Of a stretch of DNA of 64,000 bases, positions 11,182 through 23,879 are shown piece after piece. The stretch's first letter is position 1. Every line of letters begins with the position of its first letter. Location of the stretch: assembly GCA_036873755.1 (NCBI GenBank), contig JAVTVY010025193.1:39040-103039 (forward strand), given 5' to 3'. The position numbers were made by a program, and so were the translations under genes. The DNA comes from Hanleya hanleyi. Lineage: Eukaryota; Mollusca; Polyplacophora; Lepidopleurida; Hanleyidae. The notes beneath the pieces are model-generated. The model ran no database searches. It was not told where the DNA came from and was given only the letters and a program-made list of their open reading frames with translations.

Positions 11182-11859
11182 GTAAGTAATTTAATAATCT
11201 CCGCGTAATCTATGCTGTTTCGTAATCTATGCCATTTCTCCACGTAATCTATGCCATTTCGTTGTGCCTGTTCAGCCAGGAAAAAATAGACCGTCTCCGT
11301 AGTCCACCATAGCCGAACTCTTTTGACTAGGCATCAGGTTCCATTGTGAGAATTCAAGGCCTGTGTCTTCATATTCTAACCATTTGTATGATCCTCTTCA
11401 TAAATTTTATCCAAACAATTGAAGAATATAATTTTCAATATAATTTGTGCATAGTTAAATGGTGTGCCCTATTACGATGTGCCCCCCCCCCCCACCCCAC
11501 CACCCCTCCCCAAAATAGGACGTTTTGATCCATCATATCTCAATTTGTAATAATTGACCATCACTTGATAATATATGTAAACTTCAAGACAAATATAATT
11601 TTGCAGGTTTTGGAGTGAAAAAAAAATTTAGGCACGGAAATGCACCCAAATTAATATTCAAAGTCTCTAAATTCTGACAAAATAGTCTACGGGCTTTGAC
11701 TCAAATATGAGGCTTAATTGATAAGGAATCTCCATGAACATAACTGAACATTGACTCCATGCAACAAAAATATTATAAAAAAACAAAATTGTTTTTAATG
11801 ATTTTATAGGGTGATCGAATTCATTAGAATGACTGAGTGAATTTTTGTCCGCAAAAATG

Positions 11860-12008
11860 GGGATACGGTAATTGAATGGGGGTACAGTAATTGAATGGGG
11901 GTACGGTAATTGAATGGGGGTACGGTAATTGAATGGGGGTACGGTAATTGAATGGGGGTACGGTTATTGAATGGGGGTACGGTTATTGAATGGGGGTACG
12001 GTTATTGA
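11860..12008. repeat. 19-bp minisatellite, about 8 copies
   Basis: The unit is GGGGGTACGGTAATTGAAT. The first five or so copies have GGTAATTG and the last three GGTTATTG, so a variant has spread within the array. It sits 80 bp upstream of the 12089 mini-exon. Confidence 0.9.
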
Positions 12009-12088
12009 ATTTTAAAAGTGATTGAATTATTAGAAGATTTTACATACAGTATTTCATTCAATAACTTTTGCCCACATATTTTTTCCAG

Positions 12089-12127
12089 ATATTAAGGAAA
12101 GAAAGGGATACAAAAGAGAAATTAGAG
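12089..12127 (+). CDS. Exon 4 seen: 39-nt mini-exon opening the coiled coil
   Basis: The acceptor is TTTTTTCCAG and the donor is GAG then GTATGT. Thirteen whole codons read ILRKERDTKEKLE. It enters and leaves at codon borders and connects in frame to the exons at 11181 and 32994. The charged, heptad-compatible sequence matches the exon downstream. Confidence 0.65.
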
Positions 12128-12236
12128 GTATGTACACAATAGTAACATGATAGTAGTGACATCTTGAGATTGTAAAGCTTATCTCTGCCCTAAAAGCTGA
12201 ACCATCCCTATACAAATGAAATGAGCGAGCTCTTAA

Positions 12237-12722
12237 CCCTACCTAGCCTGGAAGGGGGGGGTGACAGTTGTTGTTTTTGCTCCTATCTCCGAAACCACAA
12301 AAAAATGAGAGCTGAAACTTTGTGACGTTTTTTTATTATAACATTGGGGTCATTTTGAGCCTATTTTCATGAACCCCCGAGCAGAGGATCATGGGTAAAT
12401 TCAAAATGGCGGCCATGTGGGTACCAGAAAAGTGGTGTTTTCGTCATATTTCTTCAAAGTTTTACTTCTCTGTATGGAAAAGTAGGTAAAATCTATTTTA
12501 TTTGATATCAGATATTTATTTACTAATTTATCCTGCAGTTTTTGTGAAGAAAAAAAAACAAAAAAAAATGAAAATTCTGACCAAAAATTAGTCCAAAATT
12601 TTTCTTTTTGAAAATGACGTCACCATGGGGCCATCTTGGATTTTTTTTACATTATATTTTCTTGTAGAGCTTGAACCAATGATGTAGTGTGGCAAGTTTC
12701 AGCCCTCTAGCCTTGTTGATAG
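12237..12722 (-). mobile_element. TTAA-flanked MITE (piggyBac-like termini), copy 1, truncated
   Basis: It starts at TTAA (12233-12236) with CCCTACCTAGCCTGG and runs inverted relative to the copy at 48.9 kb. It contains CTCCTATCTCCGAAACC, GAGCAGAGGATCATGGGTAA and TTCAAAATGGCGGCCATGTG. The far end is missing: it stops in a TA-rich run next to the Penelope-like element. Confidence 0.8.
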
Positions 12723-12724
12723 CA

Positions 12725-13960
12725 AATATATATATATAAATATATATAGGAATAATGGTGGAGAGTATAGAGTGAAAAAATAACAAGTCGCCTTCTTAGT
12801 TGACTACGTCATTACATTCCTACTGCTGCAGTTTCGAACATGAGTTCTTGTCAAGAAATGATATTACAATGGCATACATTCATTATTTAAGCATTCTTAT
12901 GTTTGGCGTTGCTCGACAACGGTTACTGTACACATATATAACAAGTTATAACAAATCATTGCTAATGTCGAGTATTTAACAATGCGGTATTAAAACACAA
13001 TGCAAATGTGATTTATCCTTTTATGTGTATGTTGTGGCCAGACATTTGACAGTTGACCACGGTAACAATACATATATCAACATGTAATACAAAAGGACTT
13101 AATTACAGGTGGTTAAGTACTCAATCAATGATGGTTTATATAGGGTAGTTTTATCAATCGATAACAAATATAGACAGTTTTTCTTAAATATACATGTAAC
13201 AATGTCAAAAAAAGTAAACATAAAATGAAGCATATACTATGGTTATGGAGCTGATATATTAGCTCCATGCTTCGGGTCTATGATTTCCGTTTAACGATGG
13301 ACATAGGGAATCTATGAATGAAATTTCCTTAACATCCATTAGCGCTTTATTGCTGATAAAACGGGAAAACTTTGAAGGGCGGTTTAAGGTGTAACGAACA
13401 TTCTCTAATGTGTCTGCTAACAGGCAAGACACAGTACCTGGCATTGTTAATATGTTGTCTGTGAAGAGTCAATCTGTTTCGGAGGTCTGTAGTCTGCCCG
13501 ATGTATTGTTTACCACAATTTTGGCAGACCAGAGCATAAATAACAAATTTTGATTCACATAACATGTTGAATTTAACCTGGAAGTTGGTTCGCCGATTTT
13601 CAAATTTAAAACTGGGCCCTTCGATTATATGGATACAAGCTCCACATCGTGAGTTTCTACATTTTGATACAGTAGCATCACAACTCGAATCTGAAAACCG
13701 AGCCCTGGTTAAAATTTTCTTCAAGTTGGGCGCCTGCCTTTTACTATTAATGATCCGTGAGTTGGATATGATAGCCTTCATTCGGGGGCTTTGATCTAAT
13801 ATACTCAAAGTGTTCATTATAACGGGGAAAATATTTGTGTTGTTTGGATTGTGGGTTGTAACAAACGGAATTACATTTGGGGTGGGCTGTTTAGGCATCG
13901 GATTACGGAGCTCCCCTCTAGTGTGATTTAATGCCTTGCATTATATATATATATATTTGT
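12725..13960 (-). mobile_element. Penelope-like element, 5'-truncated, GIY-YIG endonuclease end
   Basis: The minus-strand ORF from 13898 carries CRNSRCGACIHI, then VIYALVCQNCGKQYIGQTTD and LRNRLTLHRQHINN. This is the CX2C-containing GIY-YIG endonuclease signature at the C-terminus of Penelope-like retroelements. A frame change near 13365 moves the terminal part to KALMDVKEISFIDSLCPSLN. The RT domain is absent, so the insertion is 5'-truncated. The 3' region (12770-12860) contains CTTGACAAGAACTCATGTTC, which resembles known PLE 3' ends. Both ends lie in TA-rich runs. Confidence 0.85.
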
Positions 13961-14574
13961 CCGAATTAACGCAGCTTGAGATGAGAGGCTTCGCTAAATT
14001 GGGAAGATTTTGAGGGGTTTTTCTGTCACATTTCAAGGCATGTATCTCTCCATTTCTGCGGTTGTTTTCTGTAATCAACGTCAGGTTTGAAAGGTCATTT
14101 CCTGGGCTTTCCAACGTTATATTCCTAGTTACAATGGATGGCTAATATTGCGAAAGATCATCGTATCTGGTCGTATGTGCCAATGAACTACACTGACACT
14201 TAAGTGGTTCGGTTGATGAGATAAATATGCTCAATATTTACCGACACAGGTGTTGAAAAAATGTGGAAGTAAAGTTGACGAAGTGGATCTGATGGATTTC
14301 ATCTGCATGGAACTGCATGGAGCGATTTAAACGGGATTACTGAGTGAATTGACCTTTCTGCAGCAACATTTTCCGACACGGTAACATGGGGAAAATTTAC
14401 AACGTCTGGCGACTAAAAAGCAATCATTTGACTCTACAGGGAAGCATCCCTCGGCACCTAACTTTCAGACCCGAGAATACGCTGGATTCTCGGCGTAGCC
14501 TTAGTACCTCAGGCATGCTTTTATTGCAGATGTTTTTGTGGTGACTATGAAGCAGAATTAGATACGATAGATCG

Positions 14575-14630
14575 GGAGCTGTGATGACAGATCAGCTCAA
14601 ACAACTCATCTGATGTTAATGGATGAGCAT
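14575..14630. repeat. Short dispersed repeat, inverted partner at 42.3 kb
   Basis: GGGAGCTGTGATGACAGATC and ACAACTCATCTGATGTTAAT reappear inverted at about 42325-42380 with few changes. The element is unknown. Confidence 0.6.
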
Positions 14631-14956
14631 CGTAAACGCCTCAACACGTAGTAACCTGGTAATTGCAAGAGTACACAGAGAGACTAACCTATGAGGCCTG
14701 ACGTCGTATGTCGAAGGCTTAAGCTTTTCAAAGATAAATACATTTGAGCAAGTTTCACGCGAGGTGCTCGCGTAAAATGCGACATTGAAGACGAAGTGGG
14801 GTTTCATTTGACGACAAAGTAGCGTTGTCGTCTTTTAGCGTCATTGTGGTTGGGAAGGCTCTTAAAAATTAAGCCGAAAGTCGTCACCGGGGTCAGGGCA
14901 GAATTAATTCGTCGTCTTTTGGCGTCATTGGTATAGAATGAGTTAATATTTAGAGG

Positions 14957-15078
14957 ATATCCACCGAGTGGCTTTATAATATCAAATTTATTGAACGAGA
15001 GTAGTAATTTTTATTTTTTCCAATATTTCTACTCGAGTTTAATAAATTTGATATTATAAAGTCACGAGGTGAATATTC
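14957..15078. repeat. Long inverted repeat (hairpin, ~48-bp arms)
   Basis: The left arm has CTTTATAATATCAAATTTAT. The right arm has AATAAATTTGATATTATAAA, the exact complement, and pairing extends to CACC/GGTG and CGAGAGTAG/CTACTCGAG. The loop is about 25 bases of T-rich sequence. It is probably a small palindromic MITE. Confidence 0.8.
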
Positions 15079-15954
15079 TATTTATCGCATAAATCATTTC
15101 ACAGCAATTTTCGAAGGAAACGTGCACTTTATGTAGAAAGTTTGTTTGCAAACGCATAGAAGTTGTGCGTATTAATACAAATAAATTTTAGGTCACGACA
15201 TTCGGCTAGCTGACCGCGGAGGGGAAAAAGAGAACAGGCGAAAGAAAGTACTCAACAAATTTAGCTCTTTATTCCGACCGAGACAGTACACAATAATGCA
15301 TTATTAACTAACGTGTTGTCAGAAATTCATAACAATTACATAAAACCTGTTGAGTGAGTCACATGTACAGGAGAAAAATCAACAAACTTCCAATCAGCTG
15401 ATCATCGCTTTCCAAAAATAGACGGTGGCCATGGTGATCACACGCTCACAATGAGAAAGAAATTGTGAAGAATCCTGTGAGGATTCACGGCCTCTAAAAT
15501 TGTCAGTTATATATTACACTGACGCGTTCAAAGACTGTGTTCGTTATTTATGATTAGGATAAAATATAATTTATTGCCAGAGAAATTATTAATGTTTCAT
15601 GTTGAATTTTTACGACGCCATCGTGTCTGATATAAATGACAGTGCTACGTAAGACTGTGCCAGGCTCTGACGGACACGATTCGATACATGGGATTCTCTC
15701 CAGTCTTTCTGCTGGTAAGGAAACTTGAAGTTCTATCCCCACTATTTCGACGGTAAATACATTTCCGTGTTTGTTTACAATTTTTGTGGCACATTTGTTA
15801 TCAATTTTGACAATGTTGAACTGAAGCAGACGAGTCTATATTAAAGTAGTTCCGGCAGTTGTAGCTTTTCGTTGGTTCAAATCATCAATGAAATCGCTGC
15901 CAACCAATGAAAATACTGGCAATGTCCAGTTTCATTCCTCCTCTGCTTTCCATG

Positions 15955-16120
15955 ACAGTTGTAGGCATGCAAAGACTTGACAGTATAAACATGCAAATAC
16001 TTGACAACTGTATGCATGCGAGTACATGTTGACTTGCAAAGACTTCTTGATAGATGTAAGCATGCAAAGACTTGATAACTGTAGGCATGCAAATGCATGT
16101 AGATTTGCAATAGGCCAGGC
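15955..16120. repeat. Degenerate tandem repeat, GCATGCAAAGACTTGA type
   Basis: Copies of TAGGCATGCAAAGACTTGAC and AACATGCAAATACTTGACAA recur five to six times at irregular spacing. The rest of 14.0-16.9 kb shows no exon or recognised element. Confidence 0.65.
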
Positions 16121-17767
16121 TATTCAGGCTAACACGTGTAACCCAACCATGCCAGGAAAAGTTATGTTACATAAATGTATATCAAAATATGCAGTCTTGG
16201 CTTATGTGTGCCATCAAATTAATATTTGCATGCTTACCTGCATGTAAGACAGAGAATGAGACAGAATCAATTGTTTATATCCCGGACAAGTCCAGATCAG
16301 AACAATGGCACCTAAGGGTGACTCCAGGGATTTTCCCTTACGGCATGGAATAGAATATGGGTCCATTTTTCGACCACCAATTGTCGTAAAATCTTCAACC
16401 CAAATCCCTCATATGTATATATTTTCTAAAAGAGCGTGATTAAGCTATTATTTTAGGACATATCACTGCTATGTTATTGAAAAATAAATATCGAACATTC
16501 CCCTCCAAGCTTGCTTCATTTTTCCTAGAAACACCATTAAAATGTTGAAAAACGGTCAAATTTGGCTCAATTTCCAGACAAATCTGTCAGAGCGATTTCA
16601 ATTAAACTTCTTACTCATGTTCCCCGGGTCCGATCTCAACTTAAAACGGGGGAAAAAGTGGGGGTCAACCTGCCAGTTTTTTTGTCAGATTTTCTTCCCG
16701 TAAATGAGTCCTGATTTTTAGGCACACCCAAGGGGCGTGAAGACGAGCCAGCCATCGATCTGTACGTACTCGTTTGCAGCGTTGATACAGCTAGAATAGG
16801 ATTCTAGATATAAGCTATTAAGAAGACAAGAAGAATTATGATGTAGGAGAACAGTAGGGGCAGTCTATCGTATAATGCCATCAATACGAAACTGTGGAGA
16901 GCCACCCAAACACTCCTCCAGTCCTGGAGAGCCACCCTGTTTTGCCAACTAAAGAAATTTCCCTTTGATCGAGGCTGCATTGTTCCCGACCAGACATGCC
17001 GGGACCGGAACAAGCACATCCTGCCCGAAATAAATGGAGGAATTGTATGCGGATTGCATGCAGATCGCCTTCCGCATGCATTTCCTATGTCTTCCATGCC
17101 ATCTATGTGATCATTAAGCGCTCTATGCGCTCATTTTGCAATCATGATGATATCCAATCAATCATTCTTGACAGGATGAAGCGCTCCAAGCCCTCATTTT
17201 GCCATCATTATGCTATCCAACTGATCAATTTTGCCAAATTTTGTTAACCATGCAATCATTTATGTGATATGAGTGATCATTTTCTCAAGTTCAGCGATCC
17301 TTACATCTTCTTTTCAAAGACCAAGTGATCAGACAAAAAAGTCCAAGCAATCTTGTATGATCGCTTAAATGGTCGCTTAAATGATCGCTTCGTGTCTGTC
17401 TTCATAGACCCTTAATCACCGATCTCCAAGGAAACCCCACCAAATTTAATGGGGGATGCAATCATATGACCAGATTTCATATTTTAATCACCACGCAGTA
17501 GTAGTATTTTCTTGGCTATACAGTTTTGGATGTTTCACATTGGATATAGCCTAAAATGCTCAACCATAATTGAAAAACACAACATGATATACTGGTGTTT
17601 TTAGCTGGCAGAAACATGAAAAGGGAAGTTATTTCTAGTGAATTCTTTGATGTGAGGAATACACAATTTGCACATTTCTTGGTAAGGACAGGGTCGCACC
17701 AGTCCAGAGACTGGATCACAGTGTATTCCCACACAAATCTACTAAGGCACCATTTCCAATTATCGTT

Positions 17768-17867
17768 CGCGAATGAATCGTTTATCTCGTCAAATTTTCT
17801 CGAAGTCGCGATTTTCCAAGGCGCGAGGGAATGGTTTTTTTTCTTCAAAATAAACGATTCATTCGCG
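17768..17867. repeat. Inverted repeat inside the 3.1-kb unit
   Basis: CGCGAATGAATCGTTTAT at 17768-17785 pairs perfectly with ATAAACGATTCATTCGCG at 17850-17867. The loop and downstream 150 bp repeat fragments such as AATCGAGAAAATTTTCTCGA and CGCGATTGAATGGTTTTTT. The second copy lies at 20868-20967. Confidence 0.85.
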
Positions 17868-18991
17868 ATCGCTGTTCGAATGGTTTTTTTCTGCTGGCAA
17901 TCGTTTTTCAATCGAGAAAATTTTCTCGAATAAAAAGCCATATCGCGATTGAATGGTTTTTTAATCGAGAAAATATAAGCGAATGAAAAAGAAAACGATT
18001 GAGGATTATAGCCGAAAGTAGTACGGCAAGGTTCAGCCTGACTGACCCGCATACACGTTCGAGTTTATATATCATAAACACTTCAGTCAAACTATAAGTT
18101 CTATCATTTTTAAACAGGGAAGTTTCCCTGTTTCTTGCCATGCTAGGTGAACTGGCTTATGAGTAATTTCTCAGGTGCCATCTATCCAAGCGGTATGGTT
18201 TTCATTACAACACCCCTGCGCAAAATGAGAGAATGACTGAAACTTCCGCATCACTCCGTTTATTGAGAGCGATATCAAGTAGGTCGACCTAGTTTGGAAT
18301 AATTTCTCTGAATTAATCTTACGACGAGCCGTTTCTAGGTGCAGCTATTGAAGAATATGTCGGTTTCGTTTTCTTGACAACACTGATGCTAATATTTTGT
18401 GAGATTTTCTGCGAAAGATTGTGTTTTGTCTGTAAACTGGTCAGTATGGCACAAGTCGTAGTCAAGGAATATGCCGACTTCATCTTCGGCTCTTATAGCC
18501 AATGAAATACATCGAATTGACGAAATTACGTCATGTTTGAGATCGGCTGAACCGCACTGCCAAAATTATAGTGCAGTCCCAGTGAGAGAGTTTGAAAAGG
18601 AGAGATGAGGGGGCAGTTTCGTTTTCATTCCATCAGTCGACTGGAGAGTTTTGACACTGTGCGAGTGTGGCATTCTGACAGATCGAGGTGTGTAAAACGT
18701 TTTATACCCGTCACTGAATTCATTACTTGTTTCCCGGCGCACACTTGTTAATATTACCAAACAAATGAATGTTGCAAGTTTCCGCACTACTGCATGACTG
18801 GAGCACATGGCATGACTGAAAGCCGCCGTTTTGTGTGCTAAGTTTGAAAACATTTTTGAAAGGAAAAATGAAGCGAAAGCATCCTTTCTACTGCAATTTT
18901 CAAATTGACATCTTATCGTCCTGCATCACTTGTCATCCAGCAAAACTAATGTTCTTGATTCTTACCATATCCGTAATGACAGCTCGTTGAA

Positions 18992-19428
18992 CAGGTCAGG
19001 GAAAAGGACTAACTTGGATATATATCCCAATTGGGATAAAATATCGCAATTTGAATATTTTTTTCATACTTCCATATTTTCAAGCTGGAATATTGTGCTA
19101 GTAGTTCTCCTGTTCGTATAAAGACATACACCAGTGGTTATTGATGGGAAGTATACTGCAACAACAACATCAAAACGTATTGCACGTAATTGCAATTGCA
19201 CAGAGAATACTGTCGGCAAGAAAAGGTCAGCAAAATTATACAATCGTATTGGCAGTTTTGTGAAGTGGATTCTATCTTGTTTTTGTAGTTTTGATGCCGA
19301 AATCCGACAGTGCCGTTTAGTATGAAAATCGGTGAAAATATCCCAACTAGGATATATTTCAATATCTAAACTTTGATTTAATATCTTATGTGGGATATAT
19401 ACCCCACTTAGTGCTTTGCTCTGACCTG
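18992..19428. mobile_element. 437-bp MITE, TIR CAGGTCAG, TSD TTGAA
   Basis: The left end CAGGTCAGGGAAAAGGACTA is mirrored by TAGTGCTTTGCTCTGACCTG at the right. Inverted similarity runs on through TATATATCCCA / TGGGATATATA, about 40 bp. TTGAA flanks both ends as a direct repeat (18987-18991, 19429-19433). It has no coding capacity. The superfamily is not assigned. Confidence 0.8.
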
Positions 19429-22092
19429 TTGAAGTTGACAAAATAATTTTCCATTTGGGCCGGACAGTGGAGGTAAATTTATTTTTTTATGTTAATAATG
19501 GTTTTCTGTGTCTGTAATTGAATTTTTTAGTAACGTAAGGGTATTTTTTCTGTGTGCAATTGCTGAATGTGATTTTAAAATAATTATTCGATGTACCGGT
19601 AGGCATACGTGTAATCTTGAAGAAGACCTATAGGCTACTTATAGTATTTTCTGGTTGTCAATTGCCACACAAATAAATTATGAATATGAATCAGATTCAG
19701 TGACTTCGTTCTTGTACAAGTCTACAATAACAATGTCATTGATCTTTGACTCCAGGTTGCAGTGTGCTTGAATACATAAACCATGAATGAATGCCGCTAT
19801 GCCTCCTGGGCAACAATGTTCACTACGATGCGGACACCGACCTCGACAATATTGTAGGGTTACTACCAAAATGTTATCTTGTCTAGTTCAGATAATATAC
19901 AATTTTTAATCTTCGGTGTTGTATTCTTTATCGGGGAAAGGTAATTCCATTGGGATGTCAAACAATTGTGATAACAGTTGAACGCCTCGACAAAATTGTT
20001 TCCACCCAAACACTCCTCCAGACCTGGAGAGCCACCCTGTTTTGCCAACTAAAGAAATTTCCCTTTGATCGAGGCTGCATTGTTCCCGACCAGACATGCT
20101 GGGACCGGAACAAGCACATCCTGCCCGAAATAAATGGAGGGATTGCATGCGGATTGCATGCAGATCGCCTTCCGCATGCATTTCCTATGTCTTCCATGCC
20201 ATCTATGTGATCATTAAGCGCTCTATGCGCTCATTTTGCAATCATGATGATATCCAATCAATCATTCTTGACAGGATGAAGCGCTCCAAGCCCTCATTTT
20301 GCCATCATTATGCTATCCAACTGATCAATTTTGCCAAATTTTGTTAACCATGCAATCATTTATGTGATATGAGTGATCATTTTCTCAAGGTCAGCGATCC
20401 TTACATCTTCTTTTCAAAGACCAAATGATCAGACAAAAACGTCCAAGCAATCTTGTATGATCGCTTAAATGGTCGCTTAAATGATCGCTTCGTGTCTGTC
20501 TTCATAGACCCTTAATCACCGATCTCCAAGGAAACCCCACCAAATTTAATGGGGGATGCAATCATATGACCAGATTTCATATTTTAATCACCACGCAGTA
20601 GTAGTATTTTCTTGGCTATACAGTTTTGGATGTTTCACATTGGATATAGCCTAAAATGCTCAACCATAATTGAAAAACACAACATGATATACTGGTGTTT
20701 TTAGCTGGCAGAAACATGAAAAGGGAAGTTATTTCTAGTGAATTATTTGATGTGAGGAATACACAATTTGCACATTTCTTGGTAAGGACAGGGTCGCACC
20801 AGTCCAGAGACTGGATCACAGTGTATTCCCACACAAATCTACTAAGGCACCATTTCCAATTATCGTTCGCGAATGAATCGTTTATCTCGTCAAATTTTCT
20901 CGAAGTCGCGATTTTCCAAGGCGCGAGGGAATGGTTTTTTTTCTTCAAAATAAACGATTCATTCGCGATCGCTGTTCGAATGGTTTTTTTCTGCTGGCAA
21001 TCGTTTTTCAATCGAGAAAATTTTCTCGAATAAAAAGCCATATCGCGATTGAATGGTTTTTTAATCGAGAAAATATAAACGATTGAAAAAGAAAACGATT
21101 GAGGATTATAGCCGAAAGTAGTACGGCAAGGTTCAGCCTGACTGACCCGCATACACGTTCGAGTTTATATATCATAAACACTTCAGTCAAACTATAAGTT
21201 CTATCATTTTTAAACAGGGAAGTTTCCCTGTTTCTTGCCATGCTAGGTGAACTGGCTTATGAGTAATTTCTCAGGTGCCATCTATCCAAGCGGTGTGGTT
21301 TTCATTACAACACCCCTGCGCAAAATGAGAGAATGACTGAAACTTCCGCATCACTCCGTTTATTGAGAGCGATATCAAGTAGGTCGACCTAGTTTGGAAT
21401 AATTTCTCTGAATTAATCTTACGACGAGCCGTTTCTAGGTGCAGCTATTGAAGAATATGTCGGTTTCGTTTTCTTGACAACACTGATGCTGATATTTTGT
21501 GAGATTTTCTACGAAAGATTGTGTTTTGTCTGTAAACTGGTCAGTATGGCACAAGTCGTAGTCAAGGAATATGCCGACTTCATCTTCGGCTCTTATAGCC
21601 AATGAAATACATCGAATTGACGAAATTACGTCATGCTTGAGATCGGCTGAACCGCACTGCCAAAATTATAGTGCAGTCCCGGTGAGAGAGTTTGAAAAGG
21701 AGAGACGAGGGGGCAGTTTCGTTTTCATTCCATCAGTCGACTGGAGAGTTTTGACACTGTGCGAGTGTGGCATTCTGACAGATCGAGGTGTGTAAAACGT
21801 TTTATACCCGTCACAGAATTCATTACATGTTTCCCGGCGCACACTTGTTAATATTACCAAACAAATGAATGTTGCAAGTTTCCGCACTACTGCATGACTG
21901 GAGCACATGGCATGACTGAAAGCCGCCGTTTTGTGTGCTAAGTTTGAAAACATTTCTTTCAAGGAAAAATGAAGCGAAAGCATCCTTTCTACTGCAATTT
22001 TCAAATTGACGTCTTATCGTCCTGCATCACTTGTCATCCAGCAAAAGTAATGTTCTTGATTCTTACCATATCCGTAATGACAGCTCGTTGAA

Positions 22093-22521
22093 CAGGTCAG
22101 GGAAAAGGACTAACTTGGATATCGCAATTTGAATATTTTTTTCATACTTCCATATTTTCAAGCTGGAATATTGTGCTAGTAGTTCTCCTGTTCGTATAAA
22201 GACATACAACAGTGGTTATTGATGGGAAGTATACTGCAACAACAACATCAAAAAGTATTGCACGTAATTGCAATTGCACAGAGAATAATGTCGGCAAGAG
22301 AAGGTCAGCAAAATTATACAATCGTATTGGCAGTTTTGTGAAGTGGATTCTATCTTGTTTTTGTAGTTTTGATGCCGAAATCCGACAGTGCCGTTTAGTA
22401 TGAAAATCGGTGAAAATATCCCAACTAGGATATATTTCAATATCTAAACTTTCATTTAATATCTTAGGTGCTTAGTGCTTTGCTTAGTGCTTTACCCCAC
22501 TTAGTGCTTTGCTCTGACCTG
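22093..22521. mobile_element. Second copy of the CAGGTCAG MITE, left arm shortened
   Basis: It came with the tandem duplication. The inner part of the left inverted repeat, including TATCCCAATTGGGATA, is deleted here, so the two arms no longer match as far inward. Confidence 0.8.
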
Positions 22522-22535
22522 TTGAAGTTGACAAA

Positions 22536-22905
22536 ATAATTTTCCATTTGGGCCGGACAGTGGAGGTAAATTTTTTTTTTTTATGTTAATAATGGTTTTC
22601 TGTGTCTGTAATTGAATTTTTTAGTAACGTAAGGGTATTTTTTCTGTGTGCAATTGCTGAATGTGATTTTAAAATAATTATTCGATGTACCGGTAGGCAT
22701 ACGTGTAATCTTGAAGAAGAATAATTTCCCATTTGGGCCGGACAGTGGAGGTAAATTTATTTTTTTATGTTAATAATGGTTTTCTGTGTCTGTAATTGAA
22801 TTTTTTAGTAACGTAAGGGTATTTTTTCTGTGTGCAATTGCTGAATGTGATTTTAAAATAATTATTCGATGTACCGGTAGGCATACGTGTAATCTTGAAG
22901 AAGAC
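22536..22905. repeat. 185-bp duplication nested in copy 2
   Basis: CCATTTGGGCCGGACAGTGG and the following ~165 bp occur twice head to tail, ending GTAATCTTGAAGAAGA. Copy 1 of the 3.1-kb unit has it once, so this event is younger than the main duplication, unless copy 1 lost one unit. Confidence 0.9.
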
Positions 22906-23574
22906 CTATAGGCTACTTATAGTATTTTCTGGTTGTCAATTGCCACACAAATAAACTATGAATATGAATCAGATTCAGTGACTTCATTCTTGTACATGTC
23001 TACAATAACAATGTCATTGATCTTTGACTTCAGGTTGCAGTGTGCTTGAATACATAAACCATGAATGAATGCCGCTATGCCTCCTGGGCAACAATGTTCA
23101 CTACGATGCGGACACCGACCTCGACAATATTGTAGGGTTACTACCAAAATGTTATCTTGTCTAGTTCAGATAATATACAATTTTTAATCTTCGGTGTTGT
23201 ATTCTTTATCGGGGAAAGGTAATTCCATTGGGATGTCAAACAATTGTGATAACAGTTGAACGCCTCGACAAAATTGTTTCCATCGTCCACTGGTACCACA
23301 TATGCAACTCTCATTTGCCTAGACTTTCTTTACAGTATTGATGAAGTCTCTTCAATAAATAGAGCTAAGCTTCACAAATTCACATCACGTATGCAATGAG
23401 AGACACATCAGAAATATAGTGAACAGGACCAATTCCTTCCCCGTTATTTAGCAGCCTTGGATGCTTTCATTTCTACTTCTTTTTCCATTCTTCTTTGGCT
23501 TGTGTTAAACTATAGCGTGTTTCAGTTCAGTTGGCGGTTATATAGATACGATGGGGACATCGAAAGAAATTGAA

Positions 23575-23600
23575 AAAATATATATATATATATACATATA
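23575..23600. repeat. (TA)n microsatellite
   Basis: A short run of TATATATATATA. Apart from the next repeat, 23300-24700 shows no gene. Confidence 0.8.
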
Positions 23601-23879
23601 CCTTGAAGGTCGCCGTTCTACACTTTAAATGCATTCTGAATATATTTAAATATTCCCACTTCAGATCACTGATAACGTTACATGTGCATGTTACATGTGC
23701 ATGTAGTTACATCTAGTTAGTGGAAATGTTTATGTCGGACCATTATTTGTTGCAATCATCAGTAATCATTTTGCTCTATTTTCGGAAGGTTTAGACTGTC
23801 ATGTATTAGCACAATTCATACCACCTCTGCATGTACATCTGTCTAAGCTTGCAATGTACTTTGCATTTGTCCATTTAAA

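Larger units (their letters stand above)
16902..20001. repeat. Tandem duplication, copy 1 (3100 bp)
   Basis: The segment is followed directly by a second copy at 20002-23279, nearly identical over its whole length. Both edges share CCA (GAGCCACCC at the left, TTTCCATCG at the right, TTTCCACCC at the junction), so the breakpoints show three-base microhomology. The unit holds no clear coding sequence. The 178-codon minus-strand ORF at 17516-18052 lies in AT-rich inverted-repeat sequence and has no recognisable domain. Confidence 0.95.
20002..23279. repeat. Tandem duplication, copy 2 (3278 bp)
   Basis: This is the same unit as 16902-20001. Differences include a ~22-bp loss near 22119, changes near 22460-22500, scattered substitutions, and an internal 185-bp tandem duplication (22536-22720 and 22721-22905) that accounts for the extra length. 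Confidence 0.95.

Noticed and set aside
17516..18052. 178-codon minus-strand ORF, repeated at 20616-21152
   Set aside because: Its conservation is explained by the tandem duplication. The text is inverted-repeat and AT-rich, with no domain or splice signals.
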